From Phaeobacter gallaeciensis DSM 26640 (GTDB lineage: Bacteria > Pseudomonadota > Alphaproteobacteria > Rhodobacterales > Rhodobacteraceae), in assembly GCF_000511385.1 (NCBI RefSeq), contig NC_023148.1:69622-133621 (forward strand): 64,000 bases of DNA. The letters run 5' to 3'. The position numbers were made by a program, and so were the translations under genes. Every line of letters starts with the position of its first letter. Position 1 is the first letter of the stretch. The notes under the pieces were generated by a model. It was not told the origin of the DNA, did no database searches, and saw nothing but the letters and a program-made list of their open reading frames with translations. Positions 1 through 8,634 of the stretch are shown in pieces.

Positions 1-1
1 C

Positions 2-1339
2 GATGTTCCGCGCCAGACGGCGGCATGGGTTGGCAGCTACGGACTTGGCCTCCTCACAGTTCTGCTGTCGGTCCTGCCCGTAACGCTCCTCATGCGGAAC
101 CGTCGGCACAATACGTTCGCCGCATTTGTTTTCATGTCGGTCGTGGCGAGTGCCGGATCCATCGGCACGGTTCGCCTTATGGCCACCACACCGCCAACAG
201 ACACAACCGTCAGGATCGTTCAGGTAAACATTCCTCAGACGGAGAAATGGGACCCCGCCTTCCGCGAACGGAACATATCCCGCTATCTGGACCTGTCTGC
301 GCAGTCTGGCAGCTTCGACGTCCTTCTCTGGCCTGAAAGTGCATTTCCCGGTTATCTTGATGAGAATCCTGAAATGTTGGGTCGAATTGCCGAACGTCTG
401 CCTGAGGGCCGCGTTCTTCTGACCGGTGCACAGACGCGCGAGTCGGACGGCACTGGCACACGCTACAGAAATTCGATCCTCGCGGTCGATCAGACCGGAC
501 AGATCGTCACGCGATACGCCAAGCATCACCTCGTGCCGTTCGGGGAATACGTTCCCCTGCGGAGTTTTCTTCCGATCCAGCGATTGACCGCAGGGCTTGG
601 GGACTTCACGCCCGGTACCGGCCCCCAGACCGTTGAGCTACCCGGTTTATCTCCGGTCGGCCTTTCGATCTGCTACGAGGCCATTTTTCCGGGACGTGTC
701 GTAGACGCCGCTTCGCGTCCGGACTGGATATTCAACGCCACCAATGACGCTTGGTTCGGTGCGTCTCTCGGTCCCCGGCAACATCTGGCCTCTGCCAGGA
801 TGCGCGCGGTCGAAGAGGGGCTGCCTTTGGTTCGCGCGGCCAACACGGGCATTTCAGCAGTTATCGATGGGTACGGCCGGATCGTCGCCCGCCTCGGGCT
901 CGATGAGACCGGCGTGCTGGATGCCCTCCTCAATCCGGGTACCCGTTTGGGAGTCGGTCTGCTGCTTGAAATACCATCCCGTCGCAGCAACGGCGACCAG
1001 AGCAAAAAATATCGCTGCCCATCTCATTCTAACAGAGTCCTTCATGATGTTGCGATCACCCCCCGGTCTCTTCAAAGACAAAGCCGGGTATCTCAGTGTG
1101 GCTTCCTCGAATTGGCTGACCTCTTCCAGCGTGGGGTTGTCTGCCTGAGCTTTCTCCGATCGCTGAATCGATCCAGTGAAAAAGGTGGTGATTTCCTGGT
1201 ACCGGATCCGCGTGTCTTCCAGCGTCTGATAGTAACTGAAGAGCTCTTTCAGCGGTGCCGAGAAGTCCTTGTGTGCTGCCAGGACGGCCACCAGCGCGCC
1301 GAGTGTAATGCGACCTTCGATGACGAAGTATCCGCCTAG
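2..1339 (+). pseudogene. lnt: Apolipoprotein N-acyltransferase (Lnt), 5' end outside window, 3' end truncated
   Basis: Lnt transfers the third acyl chain to the N-terminal cysteine of outer-membrane lipoproteins at the periplasmic face of the inner membrane. The frame is open from base 2, with no start in the window, and encodes the last membrane helices and the nitrilase-like domain. The catalytic triad is visible: Glu in LLLWPESAFPG, Lys in YAKHHLVPFGEY, Cys in LSICYEAIFPG. Lnt-like sequence stops near base 930 (GVLDALL), where the usual final helix should follow. The frame then runs to 1339 through sequence antisense to the neighbouring ABC gene, so the last ~135 codons are not Lnt. I read this as a recombination scar that removed the C terminus. 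Activity is doubtful, because the closing membrane helix is missing. Confidence 0.75.
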
Positions 1340-2347
1340 AGAATAGAACAAGAACGGTGTTAGCGCGGTCAGAAAATTATTGAGGGCCTTGATGAAGAAC
1401 TTCAGACGGAAAATCTTCCTGCGCACGTGCTCAAGCTCTCTAAAACTTGCACTCACTGGCAGCAGCCCGGCCGAATTGACCTGCCGTTGGCGCAATTGAT
1501 CGCTGAGCTGCCTGCCAAGCTGTCGGACTTCCTTGATCCTGGTGCGCGAAAGCGCGTTGACCCGGCGTTGCAGCTTGGGCAGCAGCACAAGCTGAATTGG
1601 CAGTACGGTCAGTGCTGCGGCACCCAAGACAGGGTCCTGAACGAACATGAAAAACAGGATCGTCAAAAGCGTACCGCCTTGCAGGATTGGCAGCGTAAGG
1701 ACGTCCGCCGCGAAGCCACCGATGGGCTCGACTTCCTGTGCGAGAATAGGGACGATCTCGCTTTGGTTTCCGGAGTCTGGATCGCTGCGCCATTGCCGAT
1801 AGACCAGCAGGCGGAAGCGCCGCAGAAAACGCTCCGCGACATACCCTTTGAAGACGTTTAGGCCATATTTGTTTAACCCATTCAGGATGATCGCCAGAAG
1901 ATAGAGACCGCAAAGAAGTATGAGGAAAACGACCTGATCGAGGTCTCGTCCCAGAACGACGATCGTGAAACGGTCGGAATCCAGAGCGTTGTTCACGATC
2001 TGTTTTGGCAGTTCCAGGGTCAGATAGAGAATAGGCATCGCGATGAGGCTAACCACGATCATCAACGCCTGCTGCCTTCTCGAATAGCGCAAGACGGTGC
2101 TGAAAAGACTTCCTTCGAGCCCTCGTATGGGCTCTGCGTGGAACGCAGGCGTGCTGCGGTCCTTCCAAAGCTTCAGAACGCCGCGAATTGCAAGATATAA
2201 GCCAACACTGATCAGCAGCGCAGGCGCCAAGACCAGTATGAGATGAATGAACGGGTGAACCCAGTCTGGCGTGGCATCGTTGTAGTCGTATCCGAACGCG
2301 GCAGATACGTTATGTACAAACACGTGATATCTATCCAAGAGTGACAT
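854..2347 (-). pseudogene. ABC exporter membrane domain, ATPase domain deleted
   Basis: Start chosen at 2347 (MSLLDRYH), 8 bp after the stop of the upstream cupredoxin gene. The protein has an N-terminal membrane anchor and a type I exporter membrane domain with about six helices. It reaches the strand that normally opens the nucleotide-binding domain (EATLRYPALS, about base 1075) and breaks off there: no Walker A, signature or Walker B follows. From 1045 the frame continues into MKDSVRMRWAAIFF, which resembles the N-terminal membrane anchor or signal of another exported protein. It then ends at 854 in sequence antisense to lnt. Two junctions are therefore implied, near 1060 and near 940. Without its ATPase domain it cannot work as a transporter alone. 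Confidence 0.7.
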
Positions 2348-2355
2348 GGAAAAGT

Positions 2356-2889
2356 CTAGCCCTTGGATTTCGGCGCAAGGTGATCGTGCACGATGATGAC
2401 GCCCCACATGCCCGCTTCCCGGTGGCCGGGGATCAAGCATACGAACTCCAGGTTGGTCATATCGGAGAACTCCCAGATCAACTCGGCATTTTGTCCACTA
2501 GGGATAGAAACTGAATTGGCGTTGTCATGTTGCATATCGGGATGTTCGCGCATCCACTGCTGGTGTTCTGCAACCTCGTCAAAGGAGCCAAGAAAGAACT
2601 CGTGATCCAGTCTGCCGGCATTGCCGATCGAAAACCGGATGACCGACCCCCTTTCAATCTGGATCGCGTCTGGCTCGAAAAGCATGTAGCCGCTTTCCGT
2701 CTCCCGTATGGATATTTTAATCGTCCTGTCGATCGAGGAGCCATGACCGGGTTTCCCGATCGGATCATGGCCAGGCATTTCAAAGGCTCGGGCGTGAGGC
2801 TGCTGGCCCTTCCCACTGGAAGCGCCCACTGAAAAAGCCGGAAGGACGAGCGCAAGGGCGATGGTGCAGGTTCTCAGGAAATTCTTCAT
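2356..2889 (-). CDS. Periplasmic cupredoxin (CopI-like copper protein)
   Basis: 177 aa with a cleavable signal peptide (MKNFLRTCTIALALVLPAFSVGA). The mature part is one plastocyanin-like domain with a complete type 1 copper ligand set: His in LDHEFFLG, then Cys, His and Met in FVCLIPGHREAGMWG. Additional His/Met residues near the N terminus (HARAFEMPGHDP) could bind more copper. CopI-type cupredoxins in proteobacteria confer periplasmic and cytochrome-protective copper tolerance. It is the paralogue of the next gene (2999..3715) without its CusF tail, and lies in the same direction as the multicopper oxidase and outer-membrane lipoprotein genes upstream. Confidence 0.85.
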   Translation of the reverse strand: MKNFLRTCTIALALVLPAFSVGASSGKGQQPHARAFEMPGHDPIGKPGHGSSIDRTIKISIRETESGYMLFEPDAIQIERGSVIRFSIGNAGRLDHEFFLGSFDEVAEHQQWMREHPDMQHDNANSVSIPSGQNAELIWEFSDMTNLEFVCLIPGHREAGMWGVIIVHDHLAPKSKG

Positions 2890-2998
2890 GCTCGGCTACC
2901 TCCGTAGCGCTTGATTTTATGGGATCTTCTTGTTTTCTTGGGCCAAGCGATCAAGGCGATGAGGCCGGAGTGTTTACCACCGACCCCATTGTTTGTAG

Positions 2999-3715
2999 TT
3001 ACTTCATCTGAGTGACGGTCAGTTTACCCTTGACCCGGTCAGCGACGAATTCGATGCCCTGACCTTCCGCCATCTTGGCCATCATTGCTTCGTCGGCGCG
3101 AAACACCATGGTCATCGCGGGCATATCGAGGTTGACCAGAGGGCCGTGGATGATTGTGACCTTGCCGGCCTTGGCGTCGATTTTCTTGATGGTCCCGCTC
3201 GTGTATTCCACGTCAGCTTGGGCCATCTGGTCACCGACTGCGACCTCACGGTGCATGCCGGATTCGTAGTGGCCAGGGATCAGGCACGCCGCTTCGAACG
3301 TACCAGAATTTGCGAAAGTCCAGACAACCTCACCCGACGCGCCCGCATCGAGACGGATACGGTTCGGATCGTCGTGTTCCATATCCATCTTGGCCATTTC
3401 GATCTTGTGCTCGGCATTCCGCTCTACCGTGTCGAGGACGAATTCATGCTCCAGCTCACCCTTGTTGGTGATTTTGAAGCGGATGGTTTCGCCCTCCTTG
3501 ATATTCATCGGCTCACTCTCGATCAGCATCTGGCCCTCATCGTTTTCGAGCAAAGTGACGTCGATTGTGCGGTCAACCTTGGCGGCGTCACCCGGCATGC
3601 CGACCATCATTGCGGCTGGCTTGGTCTCCCCATGTCCGCCGTCGTGTGTACCTGCAGCAAAGGCCGGTGCTGATAGCGCGATCGCGAAGCTTGTCGTCAA
3701 AAGAAGATTTCTCAT
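2999..3715 (-). CDS. Cupredoxin fused to a CusF-like copper-binding domain
   Basis: Start placed at 3715 (MRNLLLTTSFAIALSAPAFA), which gives a clean signal peptide; a longer reading adds 35 residues without one. The mature protein of about 220 aa has two parts. The first is a cupredoxin domain with His in LEHEFVLD and Cys/His/Met in AACLIPGHYESGMH. The second is a C-terminal CusF/CopK-like barrel (GTIKKIDAKAGKVTIIHGPL ... DMPAMTMVF) with the characteristic MPAMTM copper-binding segment. The fusion could pair a type 1 electron-transfer copper site with a Cu(I) carrier in one periplasmic protein. The gene follows the multicopper oxidase at 3762..5120 in the same direction. Confidence 0.85.
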   Translation of the reverse strand: MRNLLLTTSFAIALSAPAFAAGTHDGGHGETKPAAMMVGMPGDAAKVDRTIDVTLLENDEGQMLIESEPMNIKEGETIRFKITNKGELEHEFVLDTVERNAEHKIEMAKMDMEHDDPNRIRLDAGASGEVVWTFANSGTFEAACLIPGHYESGMHREVAVGDQMAQADVEYTSGTIKKIDAKAGKVTIIHGPLVNLDMPAMTMVFRADEAMMAKMAEGQGIEFVADRVKGKLTVTQMK

Positions 3716-3761
3716 TTTATTGTCCTGTAGGTTGGTTCGGTTGGAGATGACGAAGGGCCGC

Positions 3762-5120
3762 TCAGCCCTTCGAGGTTGGTTTCGGTGTGAGAATGGTCTT
3801 GGGGCTGTTGTTGGAGGCAAATTCGGGTAATTCGCCGGTCCATTCGTAGGCCATCTCGCCCGGAGGGTTCTCGTACCAGCCGGGATCGGAGTAATCGTCC
3901 GCGTCGATGCCGTCCCGCACCTTCACGACCGAAAACATGCCGCCCATCTCGATGGGTCCATACGGGCCCCAACCCGTCATCATCGGGATGGTATTGTCGG
4001 GTAGCGGCATTTCCATTTTTGCCATGTCCCCCATGCCGGACATGCCCATCGGCATGTATTCCGGCTGGAATTGACGGATCTTCTGGGTCAGCGGCTTCTT
4101 GTTCACCCCGATGAACGTCGGCACGTCATGGCCCATGGCGTTCATCGTATGGTGCGATTTGTGGCAATGGATCGCCCAATCTCCCAGATGATCGGCGACG
4201 AATTCGTAGGCGCGCATCGCACCTACGGGAATGTCGATGCTGACCTCCGGCCACTGTGCTTCAGGCGGCACCCAGCCGCCATCCGTGCAGGTGACCTTGA
4301 AGTCATAGCCGTGCATATGGATCGGGTGGTTCGTCATCGTAAGGTTCCCAACCCGTACTCGCACCCGGTCGCCCTTGTTCACGACCAGCGGATCGATGTC
4401 GGGGAAGATCCGGCTGTTCCAGGTCCAAAGGTTGAAATCCGTCATCGTCATGATGCGGGGCACATAGGTCCCCGGATCGATGTCGAAAGCATTCAGCATG
4501 ATCAGGAAATCACGATCCACCGGCATGAATGTGGGATCCTTGGGGTGGACCACGAACATGCCCATCATCCCCATCGCCATCTGGGTCATTTCATCGCCGT
4601 GGGGGTGGTACATGAACGTTCCGGACTTCACCAAGTCGAATTCGTAGACGAAGGTTTTGCCCGGCGGGATGCTTGGATGGCTCAACCCGGAGACCCCATC
4701 CATGCCTGAGGGAAGAATGAGCCCGTGCCAGTGCACCGTTGTGCCTTCCGGCAGCTTATTGGTGACGTAGATGCGCACCCGGTCACCTTCGACAGCTTCG
4801 ATCGTCGGGCCGGTGGATTGGCCGTTGTAGCCCCACAAATGCGCGATCATGCCGTCGGCAAGCTCGCGTTCTACCGGTTCGGCCACGAGGTGAAATTCTT
4901 TCACCCCGTTGTTCATCCGGTGCGGCAGGGTCCACCCGTTCAATGTGACCACAGGTGTGTAGTCCGGCCCGGAATTGGGACGCGCCGTGATCGCCGTTGC
5001 TGCGCTATCCATTTGGGCAGCTTCGGGCAGGCCCATGTTCAGGGTTTGACCCCAGGCTTTCGAAGAGACCAGCGTTGCACCTGCCGCGCCGGCTCCGAGT
5101 AATTGACGTCTATTTAGCAT
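3762..5120 (-). CDS. Tat-exported multicopper oxidase (CopA/CueO type) with Met-rich tail
   Basis: 452 aa with a twin-arginine signal (NRRQLLGAGAAGATLVSS). All four copper-binding motifs are visible: HWHG at about residues 130-133, HPHG at 172-175, HPIHMHG at 265-271 and HCHKSHHTMNAM at 318-329. These give the type 1, 2 and 3 sites. The oxidase core is compact (about 340 aa) and is followed by a Met-rich stretch (about 355-390: MPMGMSGMGDMAKMEM, then IPMM, GGMF), as in cuprous oxidases that gather Cu(I). Its likely role is oxidising periplasmic Cu(I) to less toxic Cu(II). It lies 11 bp after the outer-membrane lipoprotein gene and upstream of two cupredoxin genes, so these appear to form one operon. 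Confidence 0.9.
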   Translation of the reverse strand: MLNRRQLLGAGAAGATLVSSKAWGQTLNMGLPEAAQMDSAATAITARPNSGPDYTPVVTLNGWTLPHRMNNGVKEFHLVAEPVERELADGMIAHLWGYNGQSTGPTIEAVEGDRVRIYVTNKLPEGTTVHWHGLILPSGMDGVSGLSHPSIPPGKTFVYEFDLVKSGTFMYHPHGDEMTQMAMGMMGMFVVHPKDPTFMPVDRDFLIMLNAFDIDPGTYVPRIMTMTDFNLWTWNSRIFPDIDPLVVNKGDRVRVRVGNLTMTNHPIHMHGYDFKVTCTDGGWVPPEAQWPEVSIDIPVGAMRAYEFVADHLGDWAIHCHKSHHTMNAMGHDVPTFIGVNKKPLTQKIRQFQPEYMPMGMSGMGDMAKMEMPLPDNTIPMMTGWGPYGPIEMGGMFSVVKVRDGIDADDYSDPGWYENPPGEMAYEWTGELPEFASNNSPKTILTPKPTSKG

Positions 5121-5131
5121 GTCAGTTCCTT

Positions 5132-6592
5132 TCAGTGTCCTGCGCCGCCACCGGCGGCAAGTGTTGCGCCTTCTCCACCAGCACCGCCGCCATCTCCGCC
5201 GCCATAGATCGCAGCGGTCAGGTCAGCCTGAGCCATGTAGAATTCGCGTTTTGCGTTTGCCGCTTCCAGTGATGCGCCAAGTTTCTCGCGCACGTCTGTC
5301 AGCAGCTCGAAAGTGTTGGTGATCATGCCGTTATAGGACAGCAGACCCTCTTCTTCGACGGTCGTGCGTAGCGGCACCAGAACGTCGCGGTAGTGGCGGG
5401 CGATCTTATATGACGCATGATAAGAGGCTTCAGCACCACGCGCTTCGGACCGGACGTTGACGGCTCTTTCTGCCAGCACGTTGGCTGCTTGCAGGTACGA
5501 CAATTCCGCCTTGCGCATCCGTGCCTTCCCGGTGTCGTAGATAGGGATTGCGAACTCCACCTCCACCTGAGGGGTGGTCACGGTCTCCGTTTCTCCGCCC
5601 TCAATTTCCCGCTCCGCTTCGAACCCGGCAATGAATTCGAGATCGCTGATAATGCGAGTCTGATCAGTCAGACCAAACGCCTTGGCCTGTGCTTCCAGGC
5701 CAAGTTTGGCAACGCGCAGATCAACCCGATTTCGCAATGCTTTCGCTTCGATGTCAGTCACACGGCCGACGGAACGCGGCAGCGCAGGAAGGGCATCGGG
5801 CACATAATAGTCGACTTCGGTGCCCCACAGCCCCATGAGCCTGGTCAGCTGCTCTTTGGACCGGGTAGCATTCAAGCGTGCCTGGGCAAGTTGTCCGGCG
5901 AGTTCGGCATTGAATGCCTGTTCACGGGCCTGCCCGGCTGTGTTGAGCGCGCCGGTCTCACCCAGCCTCATCGCCAATTCCGATCCGGCGTCAGAGGTCG
6001 CTTTCGCACGGCGCAGATAGCTCACGGCCTCGAAGGCGGCTACGGCATCGACCCATGCCTTCCGCGTCTGATTGGCCAGCGCGAGTGTGTCGTTCACCGC
6101 GTTGAGCTGTGCCTGCCGGAAGCTTGCGTCAGCAATGGCCACACGTTGTTTACGGGTGGTGGCATCGAGTACGTTCGACCGTATCAGTCCTTCGATCGCT
6201 CTGTAGGCACCCAGTTCGGGCGCACCGATGCCCAATACACCAATCGAAACGATCGGGTTTTCCGGGGTCGATTGCTGCCAGGCCTCAGCGGCGGATAGGC
6301 CGACATTCGCATAAGACGCCTGCAACCCCTTGTTGTTCAGAAGCGCAACCTGAACGGCGGTGTCCGCCGAAATGGTCTTGCGGTGCACCATTGCGTGCAC
6401 CTGCTTCTTCAATGCCTCGTTTTCGGCCTGGGTTTCGGCGAAGGCTGTCCGTTTGCCGATGGCTGGTGTGACCTGGCTGGAAATATTGGCGAAGCCAGCT
6501 TTTGGTTCCGTGTAGATGCCCGGCACTGCTGTAGCACAGGCACCCAAGATTAGCGGAAAGCCGAAAACCAGCGGAAATTTCGATACCCGCAT
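5132..6592 (-). CDS. TolC/CusC-type outer-membrane efflux lipoprotein
   Basis: 486 aa. The signal ends in a lipobox (LILGACAT), as in CusC. The rest carries the long alpha-helical repeats of outer-membrane efflux proteins (for example NDTLALANQTRKAWVDAVAA and the second-repeat SYHASYKIARHYRDVLVP). The C terminus is unusual: a Gly/Ala-rich tail (YGGGDGGGAGGEGATLAAGG). Its start codon overlaps the stop of the small lipoprotein gene upstream by one base (TGATG), implying translational coupling. No RND pump or membrane-fusion partner is present in the window, so it must use a chromosomal partner or act separately. Confidence 0.85.
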   Translation of the reverse strand: MRVSKFPLVFGFPLILGACATAVPGIYTEPKAGFANISSQVTPAIGKRTAFAETQAENEALKKQVHAMVHRKTISADTAVQVALLNNKGLQASYANVGLSAAEAWQQSTPENPIVSIGVLGIGAPELGAYRAIEGLIRSNVLDATTRKQRVAIADASFRQAQLNAVNDTLALANQTRKAWVDAVAAFEAVSYLRRAKATSDAGSELAMRLGETGALNTAGQAREQAFNAELAGQLAQARLNATRSKEQLTRLMGLWGTEVDYYVPDALPALPRSVGRVTDIEAKALRNRVDLRVAKLGLEAQAKAFGLTDQTRIISDLEFIAGFEAEREIEGGETETVTTPQVEVEFAIPIYDTGKARMRKAELSYLQAANVLAERAVNVRSEARGAEASYHASYKIARHYRDVLVPLRTTVEEEGLLSYNGMITNTFELLTDVREKLGASLEAANAKREFYMAQADLTAAIYGGGDGGGAGGEGATLAAGGGAGH

Positions 6593-6813
6593 CAGTTGCC
6601 CTCCGTCTGTTCTTGATTGACGGAACGCCAGTCGCGGGGACCTGTAGGGCCGCGATAGGTGTAGCCTGCCAAGGGGTCCTGATAGCTGATCGGTGACGAA
6701 ACTGCCGCGTTGACGACGGCCTGTTGGGTCGCGACGGACGGCAACGGGGTGGGCTCATAGGCGCATGCGCCAAGCCCGAGGGCCGAAGCCCCCATAAGTA
6801 GATGAATTTTCAT
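6592..6813 (-). CDS. Small lipoprotein, first gene of the copper oxidase operon
   Basis: Start taken at 6813 (MKIHLLMGASALGLGACAYE), giving 73 aa with a short signal and a lipobox LGAC. The mature part of about 57 aa is Pro/Tyr rich (YQDPLAGYTYRGPTGPRDWR) and has no recognised domain. Translational coupling (TGATG overlap) to the CusC-like lipoprotein suggests a role in outer-membrane assembly or copper handling, but this is context only. A longer reading to 6867 adds 18 residues and loses the clean signal, so I prefer the shorter one. Confidence 0.7.
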   Translation of the reverse strand: MKIHLLMGASALGLGACAYEPTPLPSVATQQAVVNAAVSSPISYQDPLAGYTYRGPTGPRDWRSVNQEQTEGN

Positions 6814-6886
6814 GAAAGTAACCTGATTGGTGAACGTTATCTCACGCAGAATCTGCGCAAGGCTCACACCCGATTTGGGCGCCGGT

Positions 6887-7309
6887 TCAGATCAGGAATC
6901 GAGGGGGCCGAAGAAACCCTGCTGTTTCTACCGAATACGTTTGACCGTCCAGAATGACATATTCACTTGTACCAACCGGCTCTGCTCTGATCTTGGTGTC
7001 TTCGATGAAGACGACAGAAATACAGATGCCGTTGCAACACTCTTGGGATTGTTGCTCTTTGCCATCCTTGTCTGACGCTGCGATGTCGATGTCGCTTGCG
7101 ACCTTAAGCTTCTCATGCGCGTGATGCGCATCGCTTCCAGTGTCATGGGTCTCGGCAGCACCAACGATACTAACAGGCTTGGCTTGATGTTCGTCATGCA
7201 TGCCGGACGCCGCGTGAGCGGCAGAAGGTGGTGACAATACAAATGCCAGCGCAAACGCAATGCACGTAAACGCCCGTGACCAGCTTGATATGACAACTCG
7301 CAAGTTCAT
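6887..7309 (-). CDS. His- and Cys-containing periplasmic protein (CopL-like)
   Basis: Start at 7309 (MNLRVVISSWSRAFT) gives 140 aa with a signal peptide ending near SAAHAASG. The mature part has His clusters (GMHDEHQ, HDTGSDAHHAHEK) and a CCNGIC motif, followed by a hydrophobic strand (ISVVFIEDTK). The composition suits periplasmic copper binding or sensing. Proteins of this shape head copper operons in several proteobacteria, but I cannot name the family firmly. It precedes the small lipoprotein/CusC-like/oxidase operon by 73 bp in the same direction. An upstream start at 7335 is possible. Confidence 0.6.
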   Translation of the reverse strand: MNLRVVISSWSRAFTCIAFALAFVLSPPSAAHAASGMHDEHQAKPVSIVGAAETHDTGSDAHHAHEKLKVASDIDIAASDKDGKEQQSQECCNGICISVVFIEDTKIRAEPVGTSEYVILDGQTYSVETAGFLRPPRFLI

Positions 7310-7487
7310 GAGCAAGATATCGGATACCGGAACCATGTCGTCAATCCGTCCAGCGCAGGAAGGTTTGCCGCTTTTTTGTGAAACAGGCGAAATACGGTCG
7401 CTGCTGTTAAAAATGTTGCATATCGGAAACATGTAAAGGGCCAAAGCCTCGCTCCCGCTCAGCGGAGCGTTGCTGACGCGTCTTGTG

Positions 7488-7670
7488 CTACCGAACTTCA
7501 GCCAGCTTCTCTGACCCGTAGCCCGCATCGCTGATCGTTGCGGCCAATGCAGTTTCATCCAGAGTGCTGTCGACGCCGACGATAGGTGCAGTCAGATCGC
7601 ACGAAACTTTTGCATCTGGGTCGGCAGCCATGATGGGCTTTTGCATGGAAGCGGCACGATGGCCGCGATC
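7488..7670 (-). pseudogene. Decayed CopZ-type copper chaperone
   Basis: The last ~55 codons of a longer open frame align by eye with the C-terminal two thirds of CopZ encoded at 25480..25680: ADPDAKVSCDL and DAGYGSEKL here against ADPNAGVECDL and DAGYDVEPA there. At the place of the metal-binding motif CGHC the frame reads RGHR. The codons are CGC and CGT where TGC and TGT are expected, a single T-to-C change each. Sequence further upstream no longer resembles CopZ. It is best read as a non-functional relic of a second copper-chaperone gene. Confidence 0.6.
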
Positions 7671-7981
7671 TCCGCGCAGATTGCAATAGACCCTGAAAGG
7701 AGTCCGCCCACTCGGATAGGAATATTCCGTTCTGAAAATTACCGCCAGCGTAAGACATGCAGAAAAGCTACTTTCCAATGCTATCAACATTTCCGCAACT
7801 AGGTCCGGCAGTAACCTACCATTTGTTATGTCGCTCGGCCTGCAGTCGAGACATGGAACGCGGTTCAGGAGATTTCGAAACTTAAATTTCATTCGTCCCA
7901 AAGACCTGGAGCGAATGCTTGGTTCCCAAACGCAGGTTCAACATCCTCGATCTCAAGCCGTATATGTGCCAACGTTCTAAC

Positions 7982-8623
7982 ATGCAGAGGTTTTTCTCCG
8001 TCGACATGCCCGGTGTTCAGTTTGTGAGCATTGTCTTGGCATTCAGCCTCGCAGCGTTACTGCCGGTCCTCTGCCTTTATATCTTGCTTTCGCCCGGCTT
8101 TGCAGCGGCTCTTGCCGCCGGCGGGCCATCGCTGGCCCGCTTTCTGAGGCAAGTTACGACCAACGGTCTGCCCGTAGTTTTTGCCATAAACTATGTCAGT
8201 TTTTTTCTTTTCGCGGTGATACAGAAACCAAAGGTCGCCCGCCGAGATACGGCGTTTTTCGTGCTGGTGGATATCTTGCTCAGAGCCATTCTCTTTCCAA
8301 GCCTCCACGCACTGATCTACGTTTTGTCTGCCGACTGGTTCGAGTCATTCGGGGGCAGTCGTGCAACCGCGTTGTCGGTCGTTGCCCCAACCCTTGCGCG
8401 TTCGGCGTTTTTTGAGAACATCTCCGGAGTTTATCTTTATGCGACAATGATCAGCGCGCTGCCGCTATATGTTTCAGCTTTCGGGCAGTCGGAATTTCTT
8501 GGACCGACCGTTCGTCGCTTGCCAATAAAAGCGGGCTTGATGCTGCTCGCCTTGTTTGCGTTTGCCCTGTCGGTCGGATTGATCGCAATCGGTGCACAAG
8601 GCATCGCATTCCTTCAGGGCTAG
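7982..8623 (+). CDS. Polytopic inner-membrane protein of unknown function
   Basis: Start set at 7982 (MQRFFSVDMPG), giving 213 aa with about five hydrophobic helices (for example FVSIVLAFSLAALLPVLCLY, LPIKAGLMLLALFAFALSVG). I recognise no motif, and metal-ligand residues are few. It is transcribed towards, and ends 11 bp before, the convergent amino-acid permease gene. It sits between the copper-oxidase operon and the second-ATPase operon, so a copper-related role is guilt by association only. Confidence 0.55.
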   Translation: MQRFFSVDMPGVQFVSIVLAFSLAALLPVLCLYILLSPGFAAALAAGGPSLARFLRQVTTNGLPVVFAINYVSFFLFAVIQKPKVARRDTAFFVLVDILLRAILFPSLHALIYVLSADWFESFGGSRATALSVVAPTLARSAFFENISGVYLYATMISALPLYVSAFGQSEFLGPTVRRLPIKAGLMLLALFAFALSVGLIAIGAQGIAFLQG

Positions 8624-8634
8624 ATGATGGCTGG

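Noticed and set aside
1427..1861. 144-codon plus-strand frame
   Set aside because: Antisense to the ABC exporter membrane domain; no independent support.
5417..6298. 293-codon plus-strand frame
   Set aside because: Antisense to the CusC-like gene; no signal, domain or start context.
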